Shown here in pieces: positions 38,167-45,529 of a DNA stretch of 64,000 nucleotides. Every line of letters begins with the position of its first letter. Positions within the stretch are counted from its first letter, which is position 1. The position numbers were made by a program, and so were the translations under genes. Source of the DNA: Vibrio profundi. Its GTDB lineage: Bacteria > Pseudomonadota > Gammaproteobacteria > Enterobacterales > Vibrionaceae. The stretch covers positions 434,001 through 498,000 of the forward strand of contig NZ_RZIS01000002.1 of NCBI RefSeq assembly GCF_005281835.1, written 5' to 3'. The notes beneath the pieces are model-generated. The model saw only the letters and a program-made list of their open reading frames with translations, searched no databases and was not told where the DNA came from.

Positions 38167-39699
38167 TTAAGAGAGCAGTTGTTTCAACGTTAATGGTGTT
38201 TCTGTAACACCTAAACGCTGTGCCGCTGTGAACCCTTGCTTATCTTGGTAGCATAGATTGTGCCAAGCTCGGAAAATATCGAGTAAAGGAAGGATGCCAC
38301 CAGGGCGTAATTTACGGCGAGGCTCATTGATAAAGCTGTCGAACAGCAACTGGAAACGCTGCTGATAGAACTCGGTTTGTTTGATTGAAGCTTGGTTAAA
38401 CCATTGTTCTGGCGCAGGCTTTTGCCCTGCTAAGTAACAGATGCCTTTCTTAGTTGAACCTTGGTTTGCGATCGCCCAACGGTCACGCCACCAACTCATA
38501 TGCACGATGTCGACTTTTTCAAAATCCAACTCTTCATTCCAGCCTTCATCTTCCTCTACGTACATTAAGTCAATATTTTGGCTTTGAATACGAGGCAGGC
38601 AAACACTTAATGCCGCAGACCTAAGTAGTGGCTCTTGAGGCATATAAATAGAGACATGTTTCCCTTCTTCACACATATCTAAAACATGCAGAAAATGCGC
38701 GTAAGACGTATAAGGTGGGCGGACAAGCGCACCCTTCGAAGGATAAGTAAATGACGTTAAGTTCCCCATTGGGTCTTCAACGTTACCCCTCGCAAGAATG
38801 GTTTGGTATTGCTGCTCAATACGCTCGCGCAATTTAGAAGAAGGAGCGGGCGTGTCGATATTGGCTTCAGCAGAGTGTTCACGGGAAACGAAACGAGCCA
38901 CATCATCGTAAGGGTTATGGTCAATCTGGCCTTGCGGCTCTTCATTGCCGGAATAGTTCACGTGCTGGCAAAGAATGTAGCCAGAATGCGCTTCACCAGT
39001 GGCAATCCACAACACACCATTATTGCTATTGGGTTGCAATAGTTGGTAGTGGGACGCGAATTGGTAGTGCTCTGCGTGATTGACCCAGCGAGCATCGATC
39101 ATTGCGAGTTTGCGTCGGCATCGGCTAGCAATGTGATCGACATGGTCGTAAAAGGTTTTTGGGTTAATTTCGAGCTTACGGCAGATTTCACGTACAGAAT
39201 AGCCCATGAACAATAGGCCCATGAGGTTTTCTTGGAATTGAAGCTTTTTATTAGAACCGGACCATTTGTCTACGAAGGTAGATTGGCATTTTTTGCAGCG
39301 ATAGCGCTGGCGGTCACCACTGAAACCAAAGGCATGATAGAGGTGTTTATGGGTGTGAACTGATAGGCCAAAGTTGTCACACTCGTCATTTCGACAAGCG
39401 GGCAGGCCGTCACTGTGAAGTTGCCTTAAACGGTGTAACTCGTTCAACACTTCACGATTGTTAAGTAAGGGGGGGAAAGCTCCACATTCACGACAAACCA
39501 TCGCCGGACGTTTAGGGTTCGCATGTTGCAAAACATACCGTTTTGCATCGCTCAATCCAAAGTTGTCACACGCCAATGTTTTACAAAAGTTGAGTTGTAA
39601 ACCCTCTGCATCTTTTGGCAGTTCGCCGTTAGACACGATCGCCCCCTCGGGATTATTTGGGCAGCCAAGCGAACTTGGCTGCGAAGTGCTTTTCTTCAA
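38167..39699 (-). CDS. Zinc-ribbon, transposase-like protein coupled to deoD
   Basis: 510 residues. Two tandem zinc-binding modules with the shared pattern C-x(4)-CDNFGLS...C-x2-C (LACDNFGLSDAK...VCRECGAF and ECDNFGLSVHTH...YRCKKCQS), then an HTH (YSVREICRKLEINPKTFYDH) like those of IS1-type transposases. The rest (about 190-510) has no recognised catalytic DDE triad that I can identify. It starts 5 bp after deoD on the same strand and has no terminal inverted repeats, so it looks like a resident, domesticated gene. In vibrios a homologue follows deoD on chromosome II. Function unknown. Confidence 0.75.
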   Translation of the reverse strand: MKKSTSQPSSLGCPNNPEGAIVSNGELPKDAEGLQLNFCKTLACDNFGLSDAKRYVLQHANPKRPAMVCRECGAFPPLLNNREVLNELHRLRQLHSDGLPACRNDECDNFGLSVHTHKHLYHAFGFSGDRQRYRCKKCQSTFVDKWSGSNKKLQFQENLMGLLFMGYSVREICRKLEINPKTFYDHVDHIASRCRRKLAMIDARWVNHAEHYQFASHYQLLQPNSNNGVLWIATGEAHSGYILCQHVNYSGNEEPQGQIDHNPYDDVARFVSREHSAEANIDTPAPSSKLRERIEQQYQTILARGNVEDPMGNLTSFTYPSKGALVRPPYTSYAHFLHVLDMCEEGKHVSIYMPQEPLLRSAALSVCLPRIQSQNIDLMYVEEDEGWNEELDFEKVDIVHMSWWRDRWAIANQGSTKKGICYLAGQKPAPEQWFNQASIKQTEFYQQRFQLLFDSFINEPRRKLRPGGILPLLDIFRAWHNLCYQDKQGFTAAQRLGVTETPLTLKQLLS

Positions 39700-39704
39700 C
39701 GCAA

Positions 39705-40415
39705 TTAGATGTTGATAGCGGTTTCTAACGCTACTTTCATCATGTCGTTGAATGACTTTTGACGCTCTTCTGAACTTAGTTTTTCGCCACGGATGATGTG
39801 GTCAGAAACAGTCAGAATAGTTAGCGCTTTAGCGTCTAAGTCAGCAGCAACGCCGTAGATACCAGCTGCTTCCATGTCTACACCTAGAATGCCAAGCTTT
39901 TCCATTTTCTCGAAAATGTCTGCTTCAGGCGTGTAGAAAAGGTCTGCAGAGAATACGTTACCTACTTTCACTGGTACTTCTTGAGTACGAGCTTGTTTTA
40001 CTGCTTCTTCTAGAAGACCGAAGTCTGCAATAGCTGCGAAGTCGTGATCGTTGAAACGAATACGGTTCACTTTAGAATCAGTAGAAGCACCCATACCGAT
40101 AACAACGTCCATTAGTTTTACGTCGTCACGTACAGCACCACAGCTACCTACACGGATAACGTTCTTCACACCGTACTCAGCGATAAGTTCGTGAGTATAG
40201 ATACATGCAGATGGGATACCCATACCGTGGCCCATTACAGAGACCTTCTTGCCTTTGTAAGTACCTGTGTAGCCGAACATGTTACGAACATCACAAACTT
40301 GCTTTACATCTTCAAGAAAAGTTTCTGCGATGTATTTTGCACGAAGCGGGTCGCCTGGCATTAGAACTGTTTCTGCGAAATCACCAGGTTGTGCATTAAT
40401 GTGAGGGGTTGCCAT
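39705..40415 (-). CDS. deoD: Purine nucleoside phosphorylase DeoD
   Basis: 236 residues, the hexameric bacterial purine nucleoside phosphorylase: cleaves purine (deoxy)ribonucleosides with phosphate. Motifs: [20 protein letters not shown], the phosphate-binding RVGSCGAV, the ligand-binding [12 protein letters not shown] and the catalytic Asp in VSDHIIRGE. Full length. A CRP-like site lies 115-130 bp upstream, in keeping with CRP/CytR control of deo genes. The transposase-like gene follows after 5 bp. Confidence 0.97.
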   Translation of the reverse strand: MATPHINAQPGDFAETVLMPGDPLRAKYIAETFLEDVKQVCDVRNMFGYTGTYKGKKVSVMGHGMGIPSACIYTHELIAEYGVKNVIRVGSCGAVRDDVKLMDVVIGMGASTDSKVNRIRFNDHDFAAIADFGLLEEAVKQARTQEVPVKVGNVFSADLFYTPEADIFEKMEKLGILGVDMEAAGIYGVAADLDAKALTILTVSDHIIRGEKLSSEERQKSFNDMMKVALETAINI

Positions 40416-40527
40416 TGTACTTCTCCAAAGTTTTAGAGTTATTTACCGAACAGGAGGTAAATTACCAATTCTGTTGAATCTGTTTGTTTCTGTTGAGGCA
40501 ATATTAGCGAGATAAATAGCCCTTCCT

Positions 40528-40543
40528 TGAGAGCTTTGTCACA
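40528..40543 (-). promoter_or_regulatory. Candidate CRP site upstream of deoD
   Basis: On the minus strand TGTGA-CAAAGC-TCTCA; one arm is perfect and the other has one mismatch to TCACA. The 340-bp gap between deoD and the L,D-transpeptidase holds no other gene. Confidence 0.5.
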
Positions 40544-40755
40544 GTTTGGCTCAACATCTAGATACTAGTCTATATTGATAACTATTTCTGTTGAAATTTG
40601 TTGAGCAATCGATTTTCCTGTCGCTGGACATCATTTAGTAGATGCTGATTTGGATTGTGCTTTAGCCTGCTAGAGCCTTGAGAACACAAAAGGTTGCTTG
40701 AAGGCAATAAACAGAGATAACCTAAACTTATTGAAACAGCGCAATAAGGAAACCT

Positions 40756-41700
40756 ATGTCACTTCTTGGTAAGACAACGCTCGCAGTACGTATTCAAGCC
40801 TCGCTTAAAGCCGCGGTGTTAGTCTCTGGTGTGTTTTGTCATTCAGTATTCGCGGCAACGTTTAATTTGCCGGAAGACGATAGTCGAGTAGTCGGACGAA
40901 TTCAGCATCATGAAGTGAGCAAAGGAGAAACCCTAGCGCAGATAGCCAAGCAGTATGATGTGGGTTTTTTATCGTTGATGGCTGCGAACAAAGGTGTGGA
41001 CCCTTTTCTTCCTGCCGACGGTTATGTGCTCAGCATTCCTACACAATTCATTCTTCCCCAAACTGCGCGTGAAGGCATAGTGATTAACCTTGCCGAGCTG
41101 CGTTTGTACTATTTTGAGCCGGAACTCAATCAAGTACATGTATTCCCCGTTGGTATTGGCCGAGTTGGCCGCGACACTCCAGAAATGGTAACCAAGATAA
41201 GTCAAAAGCGTCCTAATCCGACATGGACGCCTCCAAGCTCTATTCGAGCAGAGTATCTTGAAAAAGGCATAGAACTTCCAGATGTGGTGCCAGCGGGTCC
41301 TGAAAATCCTTTGGGTGAATATGCCTTAAGGCTGGCGTATGGCTCGGGGGAGTACCTGATCCACGGCACGAATAAGGATTTTGGGATTGGCTTACGTGTC
41401 AGTGCGGGCTGCATTCGTATGGAACCAAAAGACATCGAATGGTTGTTCGAAAAAGTGGCAAAAGGCGAAAAGGTTAAAATCATCAATGAGCCAATTAAAA
41501 TTGCACTTGAGCCCGATAGAAGTGTGTTTATAGAGGCGCATGAGCCGCTGACTCGTAGCGATGGTTCGAAAAAATCGTTGAACGTTCCGTTGGAGTTGAG
41601 CTGGTGGTTAGCGGAGGCTAATTTATCGGACACGAAAGCGAGAGCAGCTATCTTTGCTCAAAATGGTATTCCGGTAGAAATAGCAGCGCCTACTGAATAG
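40756..41700 (+). CDS. L,D-transpeptidase (ErfK/YbiS/YcfS/YnhG family) with LysM
   Basis: 314 residues: signal peptide ending near VFA, LysM-like peptidoglycan-binding module (HEVSKGETLAQIAKQYDVGF), then YkuD catalytic domain with the active site HGTNKDFGIGLRVSAGCIRM, nucleophile Cys in SAGCIRM. Enzymes of this type attach Lpp to peptidoglycan or form 3-3 crosslinks. The convergent neighbour encodes an Lpp-like lipoprotein that ends in lysine, the residue these enzymes link to meso-diaminopimelate, so Lpp tethering is the likely job. Confidence 0.93.
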   Translation: MSLLGKTTLAVRIQASLKAAVLVSGVFCHSVFAATFNLPEDDSRVVGRIQHHEVSKGETLAQIAKQYDVGFLSLMAANKGVDPFLPADGYVLSIPTQFILPQTAREGIVINLAELRLYYFEPELNQVHVFPVGIGRVGRDTPEMVTKISQKRPNPTWTPPSSIRAEYLEKGIELPDVVPAGPENPLGEYALRLAYGSGEYLIHGTNKDFGIGLRVSAGCIRMEPKDIEWLFEKVAKGEKVKIINEPIKIALEPDRSVFIEAHEPLTRSDGSKKSLNVPLELSWWLAEANLSDTKARAAIFAQNGIPVEIAAPTE

Positions 41701-41708
41701 TAGGCGCT
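41685..41708. terminator. 10-bp perfect hairpin at the ldt stop codon
   Basis: AGCGCCTACT-GAAT-AGTAGGCGCT spans the TAG stop of the transpeptidase gene; no T-run follows, so termination is uncertain. It lies between the two convergent genes. Confidence 0.45.
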
Positions 41709-41730
41709 ACACGTCAATATTATCGATTAA

Positions 41731-41997
41731 TTATTTTGTGTACGACTGAGCAATATTATCGATACGCTCGTTCGCACGTGCTGCTTCTTCCTGTGCTGCC
41801 ATTGCTGCGTCTGAAGCTTGTTTCGCTTTCATTTCAGCATTCGCATGTTCACTCTTAAGCGCAGCTACGTCACTCTTAAGTTGAGCGAGTTGGCTGTTAA
41901 GGTCATCCACTTTTGCCATTGTTGCTTCGTCAGGTCCCGAAGCACAACCCGCTAGAATGAATACTGATGCAGCAGCTGCGATTAACGTTTTGTTCAT
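41731..41997 (-). CDS. lpp: Lpp-like murein lipoprotein
   Basis: 88 residues beginning MNKTLIAAAASVFILAGCAS: signal peptide with lipobox LAGC, then a heptad-repeat helix (VDDLNSQLAQLKSDVAALKS, then an Ala-rich stretch) and C-terminal QSYTK ending in lysine, as in Braun lipoprotein. The start is chosen from AAGGAG five bases before the ATG; a longer reading to 42024 adds nine residues without a ribosome site. The terminal lysine is the expected crosslink point for the neighbouring L,D-transpeptidase. Confidence 0.9.
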   Translation of the reverse strand: MNKTLIAAAASVFILAGCASGPDEATMAKVDDLNSQLAQLKSDVAALKSEHANAEMKAKQASDAAMAAQEEAARANERIDNIAQSYTK

Positions 41998-42412
41998 GAG
42001 AACTCCTTGATTATTTAGTATCAATAGAAGCGCTATACATTTTTAAGCATATAGTCGCGTCAGTTATGATTGTAGCGACTAAAATTTAATGCTCATAGTT
42101 TCGCCCGACATATTTAGCAAATACTTGACGCAAATAAATTGGCATTGGGAGATTGTCTCACTTTTGAGAGGCTTTTTGTTAAGTGCTGCAATATCTACGA
42201 ATCTTCCAATCGTATTTGTGCGAAAGGCCTTGTGATTGCAAGACTGCGTGGCAGTTTTCGTATTTCTATCGCGGTTTAGCGTTCTCTCTTGTCAGTGAAT
42301 TGTTTCACAACCACATTAATTTTATGTGATCTCTACCCATACTCGCCCGTTTCGCGTTATCATATCGTGTTAAATAATTTTCGATATAGAATCACAAGAC
42401 TGGAGAGTCCTT
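41998..42412. other. 415-bp divergent region between lpp and the helicase gene
   Basis: Holds the promoters of both genes. I see a weak TCTC-ACTTT-TGAGA hairpin near 42156-42170 followed by GGCTTTTTG, and GGAGAG before the helicase TTG start. No ORF with a ribosome site and no known RNA motif was recognised. Confidence 0.4.
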
Positions 42413-43744
42413 TTGCACTTTAAAGATTTAGGCCTAGATAATCGCTTACTGAAGAACTTGAAACATTTCGATTTCAAACAAGCGACTAAGATCCAACAGC
42501 AAGCCGTTCCTGTTGCCATTGCCGGTAAGGATCTATTGGCTTCATCAAAAACTGGTTCAGGAAAAACCTTAGCGTTTGTTCTGCCAATGTTGCACAAGGC
42601 TCTAAAAACCAAAGCTTTTTCAGCAAAAGACCCTCGCGGTGTGATTCTTGCGCCAACACGTGAACTTGCTAAGCAAGTGTACGGTGAACTTCGTGGCATG
42701 CTTAATGGTTTATCTTACGATGCTACTCTGATTGTTGGTGGTGAGAACTTCAACGACCAAGTAAAAGCGCTGCGTAAGTACCCACGTTTTATCGTTGCAA
42801 CACCAGGCCGTTTGGCGGATCACTTAGAGCATCGTTCTTTGTTCCTTGATGGCGTTGATACGCTTATTTTAGATGAAGCTGACCGTATGCTTGATCTTGG
42901 TTTTGCCCCAGAGCTTCGTCGTATCGCTGGTGCAGCGAAACATCGTCGCCGTCAAACCTTGATGTTCTCAGCAACTTTAGATCACGCAGAAGTGAACGAT
43001 ATCGCGGCTGAAATGCAAGATTCTCCTAAGCGTATTTCTATTGGTGTATCGAATGAAGAGCACAAAGACATTACGCAAAAATTCTACCTTTGTGATCACT
43101 TAGATCATAAAGAAGCAATTTTAGATCGCATCATTGAAGAAGCAGATTACCGTCAGGTAATGATCTTCACGGCAACCCGTTCAGATACCGATCGTTTAAC
43201 TGAAAAGCTAAATGAGAAGAAGCTTAAAGCGGTCGCGTTAAGTGGTAACTTAAACCAAACTCAGCGTAATGCGATCATGAGCCAGTTTGAGCGTGCGGTG
43301 TATAAAATCCTAGTGACGACGGACGTTGCGTCACGTGGTATCGATATTCCAAACGTAAGTCATGTAATCAATTTTGATATGCCAAAACATACTGAAGAGT
43401 ATGTGCACCGTGTAGGCCGTACTGGCCGTGCGGGTAACAAAGGTGATGCAATTTCACTAGTTGGCCCTAAAGATTGGGATAGCTTTAAGCGTGTAGAGAC
43501 TTACTTACAACAAGACCTTAACTTTTCTGTATTAGAAGGTTTAAAAGGTAAGTTTAAAGGCATTAAGCCACGTAAACCGGCGTTCAAAAAAGGTGGTCCA
43601 GCTAAAAAGGCGAATAAGCCTCATGCGAAGAAAACACCGAAGAAACCAGTTAAACGTGATAAGAGCTTCCACAACAATGTGGCTGTGGGTGACAGCGTCT
43701 TTGTTCCTAAGAAGAAAGTTGCACCGAAAGTGGATGACGAGTAA
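42413..43744 (+). CDS. DEAD-box ATP-dependent RNA helicase
   Basis: 443 residues with the full set of helicase motifs: Q motif (FKQATKIQQQAVPVAIAGKD), Walker A (SSKTGSGKT), PTRELA, DEAD (ILDEADRMLDLGF), SAT (MFSATLDH), TTDVASRGID and HRVGRTGRAG, followed by a basic Lys-rich tail (about 385-430) that probably binds RNA. Starts at TTG with GGAGAG upstream. Subfamily is RhlE/SrmB-like but I cannot place it more exactly. RNA unwinding in ribosome assembly or mRNA decay is expected from the family. Confidence 0.92.
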   Translation: MHFKDLGLDNRLLKNLKHFDFKQATKIQQQAVPVAIAGKDLLASSKTGSGKTLAFVLPMLHKALKTKAFSAKDPRGVILAPTRELAKQVYGELRGMLNGLSYDATLIVGGENFNDQVKALRKYPRFIVATPGRLADHLEHRSLFLDGVDTLILDEADRMLDLGFAPELRRIAGAAKHRRRQTLMFSATLDHAEVNDIAAEMQDSPKRISIGVSNEEHKDITQKFYLCDHLDHKEAILDRIIEEADYRQVMIFTATRSDTDRLTEKLNEKKLKAVALSGNLNQTQRNAIMSQFERAVYKILVTTDVASRGIDIPNVSHVINFDMPKHTEEYVHRVGRTGRAGNKGDAISLVGPKDWDSFKRVETYLQQDLNFSVLEGLKGKFKGIKPRKPAFKKGGPAKKANKPHAKKTPKKPVKRDKSFHNNVAVGDSVFVPKKKVAPKVDDE

Positions 43745-43758
43745 CGATCACCGCATTG

Positions 43759-43788
43759 AAAAAAACCGCCAATATTGGCGGTTTTTTT
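43759..43788. terminator. Bidirectional terminator between helicase and tlh
   Basis: AAAAACCGCCAATATTGGCGGTTTTT, long palindrome with T-runs on both strands. Confidence 0.85.
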
Positions 43789-43823
43789 GTACCTAAAGCT
43801 TGGTGAACCGCTAACTGTCTGCG

Positions 43824-45074
43824 TTACTGGAACGTAAATGTAGAGAACGAGTTCTGCAAGATGTTATCTGCGATGTACTTATGTGTGGCTGTCGTTGGGT
43901 GGGTGACTCCCCAGAACACATAGCTGTCTGAACCATAGGAAGCACAGTCGTTGGTTAAACTATGGCTATACAAATAATCGAGTGAAGAGCTGCGTTGGAT
44001 ATTTAAACATGCATCGCTCGCATTTCTAAACCCATGCTGCTGAGGTGAATCTGTGATGCTCGCGAAAAGCGCACTTGCATCAAATAAGATGACGTTTTTA
44101 CCTTTGTTTTGATAGTAGGTCGCTTGCTCTTTAATGTATTGATTAAACTCCATGATTTTAGCACGGACCTTGACGATTTCTTCATCTGTTGAGTATTTAA
44201 ACTGTGGCGCTTTAGTCGCGTCTGGCAAGGTGAAGAGTAAGATGTTTTCGGCGCCAGAATCAGTGAGTCGGATTAGTGCGCTGCTGAAGTCAGCTTTGAC
44301 GTCTGATACTTCACGGTTGTAATTCATAAAATCGTTCAAGCCGAACTCTAAGGTAAACAAGCTATTTTCTGGACGATAGTTCTTCGCCATTTTCATGTAG
44401 GTCAAGTAAGACGTTACTTGATCATAAATACCCGTTAGCGCGACATATTGATTTGTGCCAGCTGCTCCGCCAACTGCCCAGTTATATAAAGGCACATCTT
44501 TGGCGTTCGCTAAATATTCAGTCCACACTAACCCGTTAGAAAAGTGCCCAAGAAACCATGAGTTCGGGTTAGGAAAGATCCATTGCGAACCGTTAAATAG
44601 ATTACCAGTGTCTGACAGGCTATCACCAAAAGCGACAATACGATTGATGCCATTCGGTTGAAGTGGGACGTCGTTTGTCCAGATTGAATGGTTGTATGAA
44701 AATCGATTGTCAGCAGCAAAATAAGTGATGTCAGCGGTGTCGTGAGATAAATCTAGGGTTTGTTCACATCGCTGTTTGATTTCGCTTTGTGGCGCGTCGC
44801 TGTAAAACATGTTCTTGAATGAGACTGAAGACCACCAATACCCATTTACTGTGTAGTAATCGCCGTTGTCCTTTCTTGCCCACTCCCAATCTGTGGCTGG
44901 TGAATCATGGCTGGCGTCAGTTCTATACCAGCAGCGGACATAAGAATAGGTTTCAGAGTTTTGAGTGGCCATCACTTGGGCTGAAGTAATGGCTTCAGGG
45001 GTGAGAGGCACATCTTCTGCTGCACTCGCGAAAAATGGCATCATCAAGCCAAGAAGTAACGTCGTTTTTTTCAT
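43824..45074 (-). CDS. tlh: Thermolabile hemolysin / lecithin-dependent phospholipase (GDSL)
   Basis: 416 residues: signal peptide (MPFFASAA), an N-terminal domain with the RCWYR and NGYWWSSVSFKNMF segments characteristic of Vibrio TLH, then a GDSL/SGNH hydrolase: block I AFGDSLSDTGN (Ser152), block III LEFGLNDF, block V VTHPTTATH. TLH is a secreted phospholipase A/lysophospholipase that lyses cells when lecithin is present. Sequence differs clearly from the V. parahaemolyticus protein as I remember it, so this is another species. Divergent from the serine protease gene. Confidence 0.95.
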   Translation of the reverse strand: MKKTTLLLGLMMPFFASAAEDVPLTPEAITSAQVMATQNSETYSYVRCWYRTDASHDSPATDWEWARKDNGDYYTVNGYWWSSVSFKNMFYSDAPQSEIKQRCEQTLDLSHDTADITYFAADNRFSYNHSIWTNDVPLQPNGINRIVAFGDSLSDTGNLFNGSQWIFPNPNSWFLGHFSNGLVWTEYLANAKDVPLYNWAVGGAAGTNQYVALTGIYDQVTSYLTYMKMAKNYRPENSLFTLEFGLNDFMNYNREVSDVKADFSSALIRLTDSGAENILLFTLPDATKAPQFKYSTDEEIVKVRAKIMEFNQYIKEQATYYQNKGKNVILFDASALFASITDSPQQHGFRNASDACLNIQRSSSLDYLYSHSLTNDCASYGSDSYVFWGVTHPTTATHKYIADNILQNSFSTFTFQ

Positions 45075-45529
45075 AGGATATTCTTATTAATTAGAGTAAG
45101 TGACTATTCAAACAACCAGTCATTGATGCGATTTATCAATCACTGGTCAGACCTATATCCTCCTTCAATGCTGAGCTGTCAATATATTTAAATTCACATC
45201 GTTCTTTAACTGGTACAAAGATCAAACTTTTACCTTTATTGGTATTTCTATCATAAATATGCAATAGAGTAATTATTCAAAATAAATGACTTTAAATTTA
45301 TAAAATAAATATAAGCTATTGCTTTATAAGATAAAGTTTAAGTTTATTTGTTGTTAACTAATGGTGTTTTAGTTGTGATTTGATGTGCAATTGGTTGAGT
45401 TTTATTTTTTATAAAATTGATAATCAAATTCATAAGATCTATAGCTCGTTTCCTGTTAACTCGATTGGCTAAATGACTAATCAGTTATCAGTAGTGAATA
45501 AACAACGCTCCTACAAGGAAAAAGAGCAA
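45075..45529. promoter_or_regulatory. AT-rich divergent region between tlh and the serine protease
   Basis: 455 bp, strongly AT-rich, no ORF of its own with a ribosome site. It holds a 21-bp LuxR/HapR-like dyad at 45236-45256 (TTATTGGTATTTCTATCATAA, 15 matches to the known consensus) and an ATTGAT-N7-ATCAAT dyad at 45122-45140. High AT content lowers the weight of both. Confidence 0.45.

Noticed and set aside
38167-39699. Insertion sequence
   Set aside because: Zinc ribbon and HTH resemble a transposase, but there are no terminal inverted repeats or target duplications, and the gene is tightly joined to deoD.
45122-45140. ATTGAT-N7-ATCAAT as a full LuxR/HapR site
   Set aside because: Arms fit, but the spacing is one base longer than in the consensus; kept only as a remark for the region.
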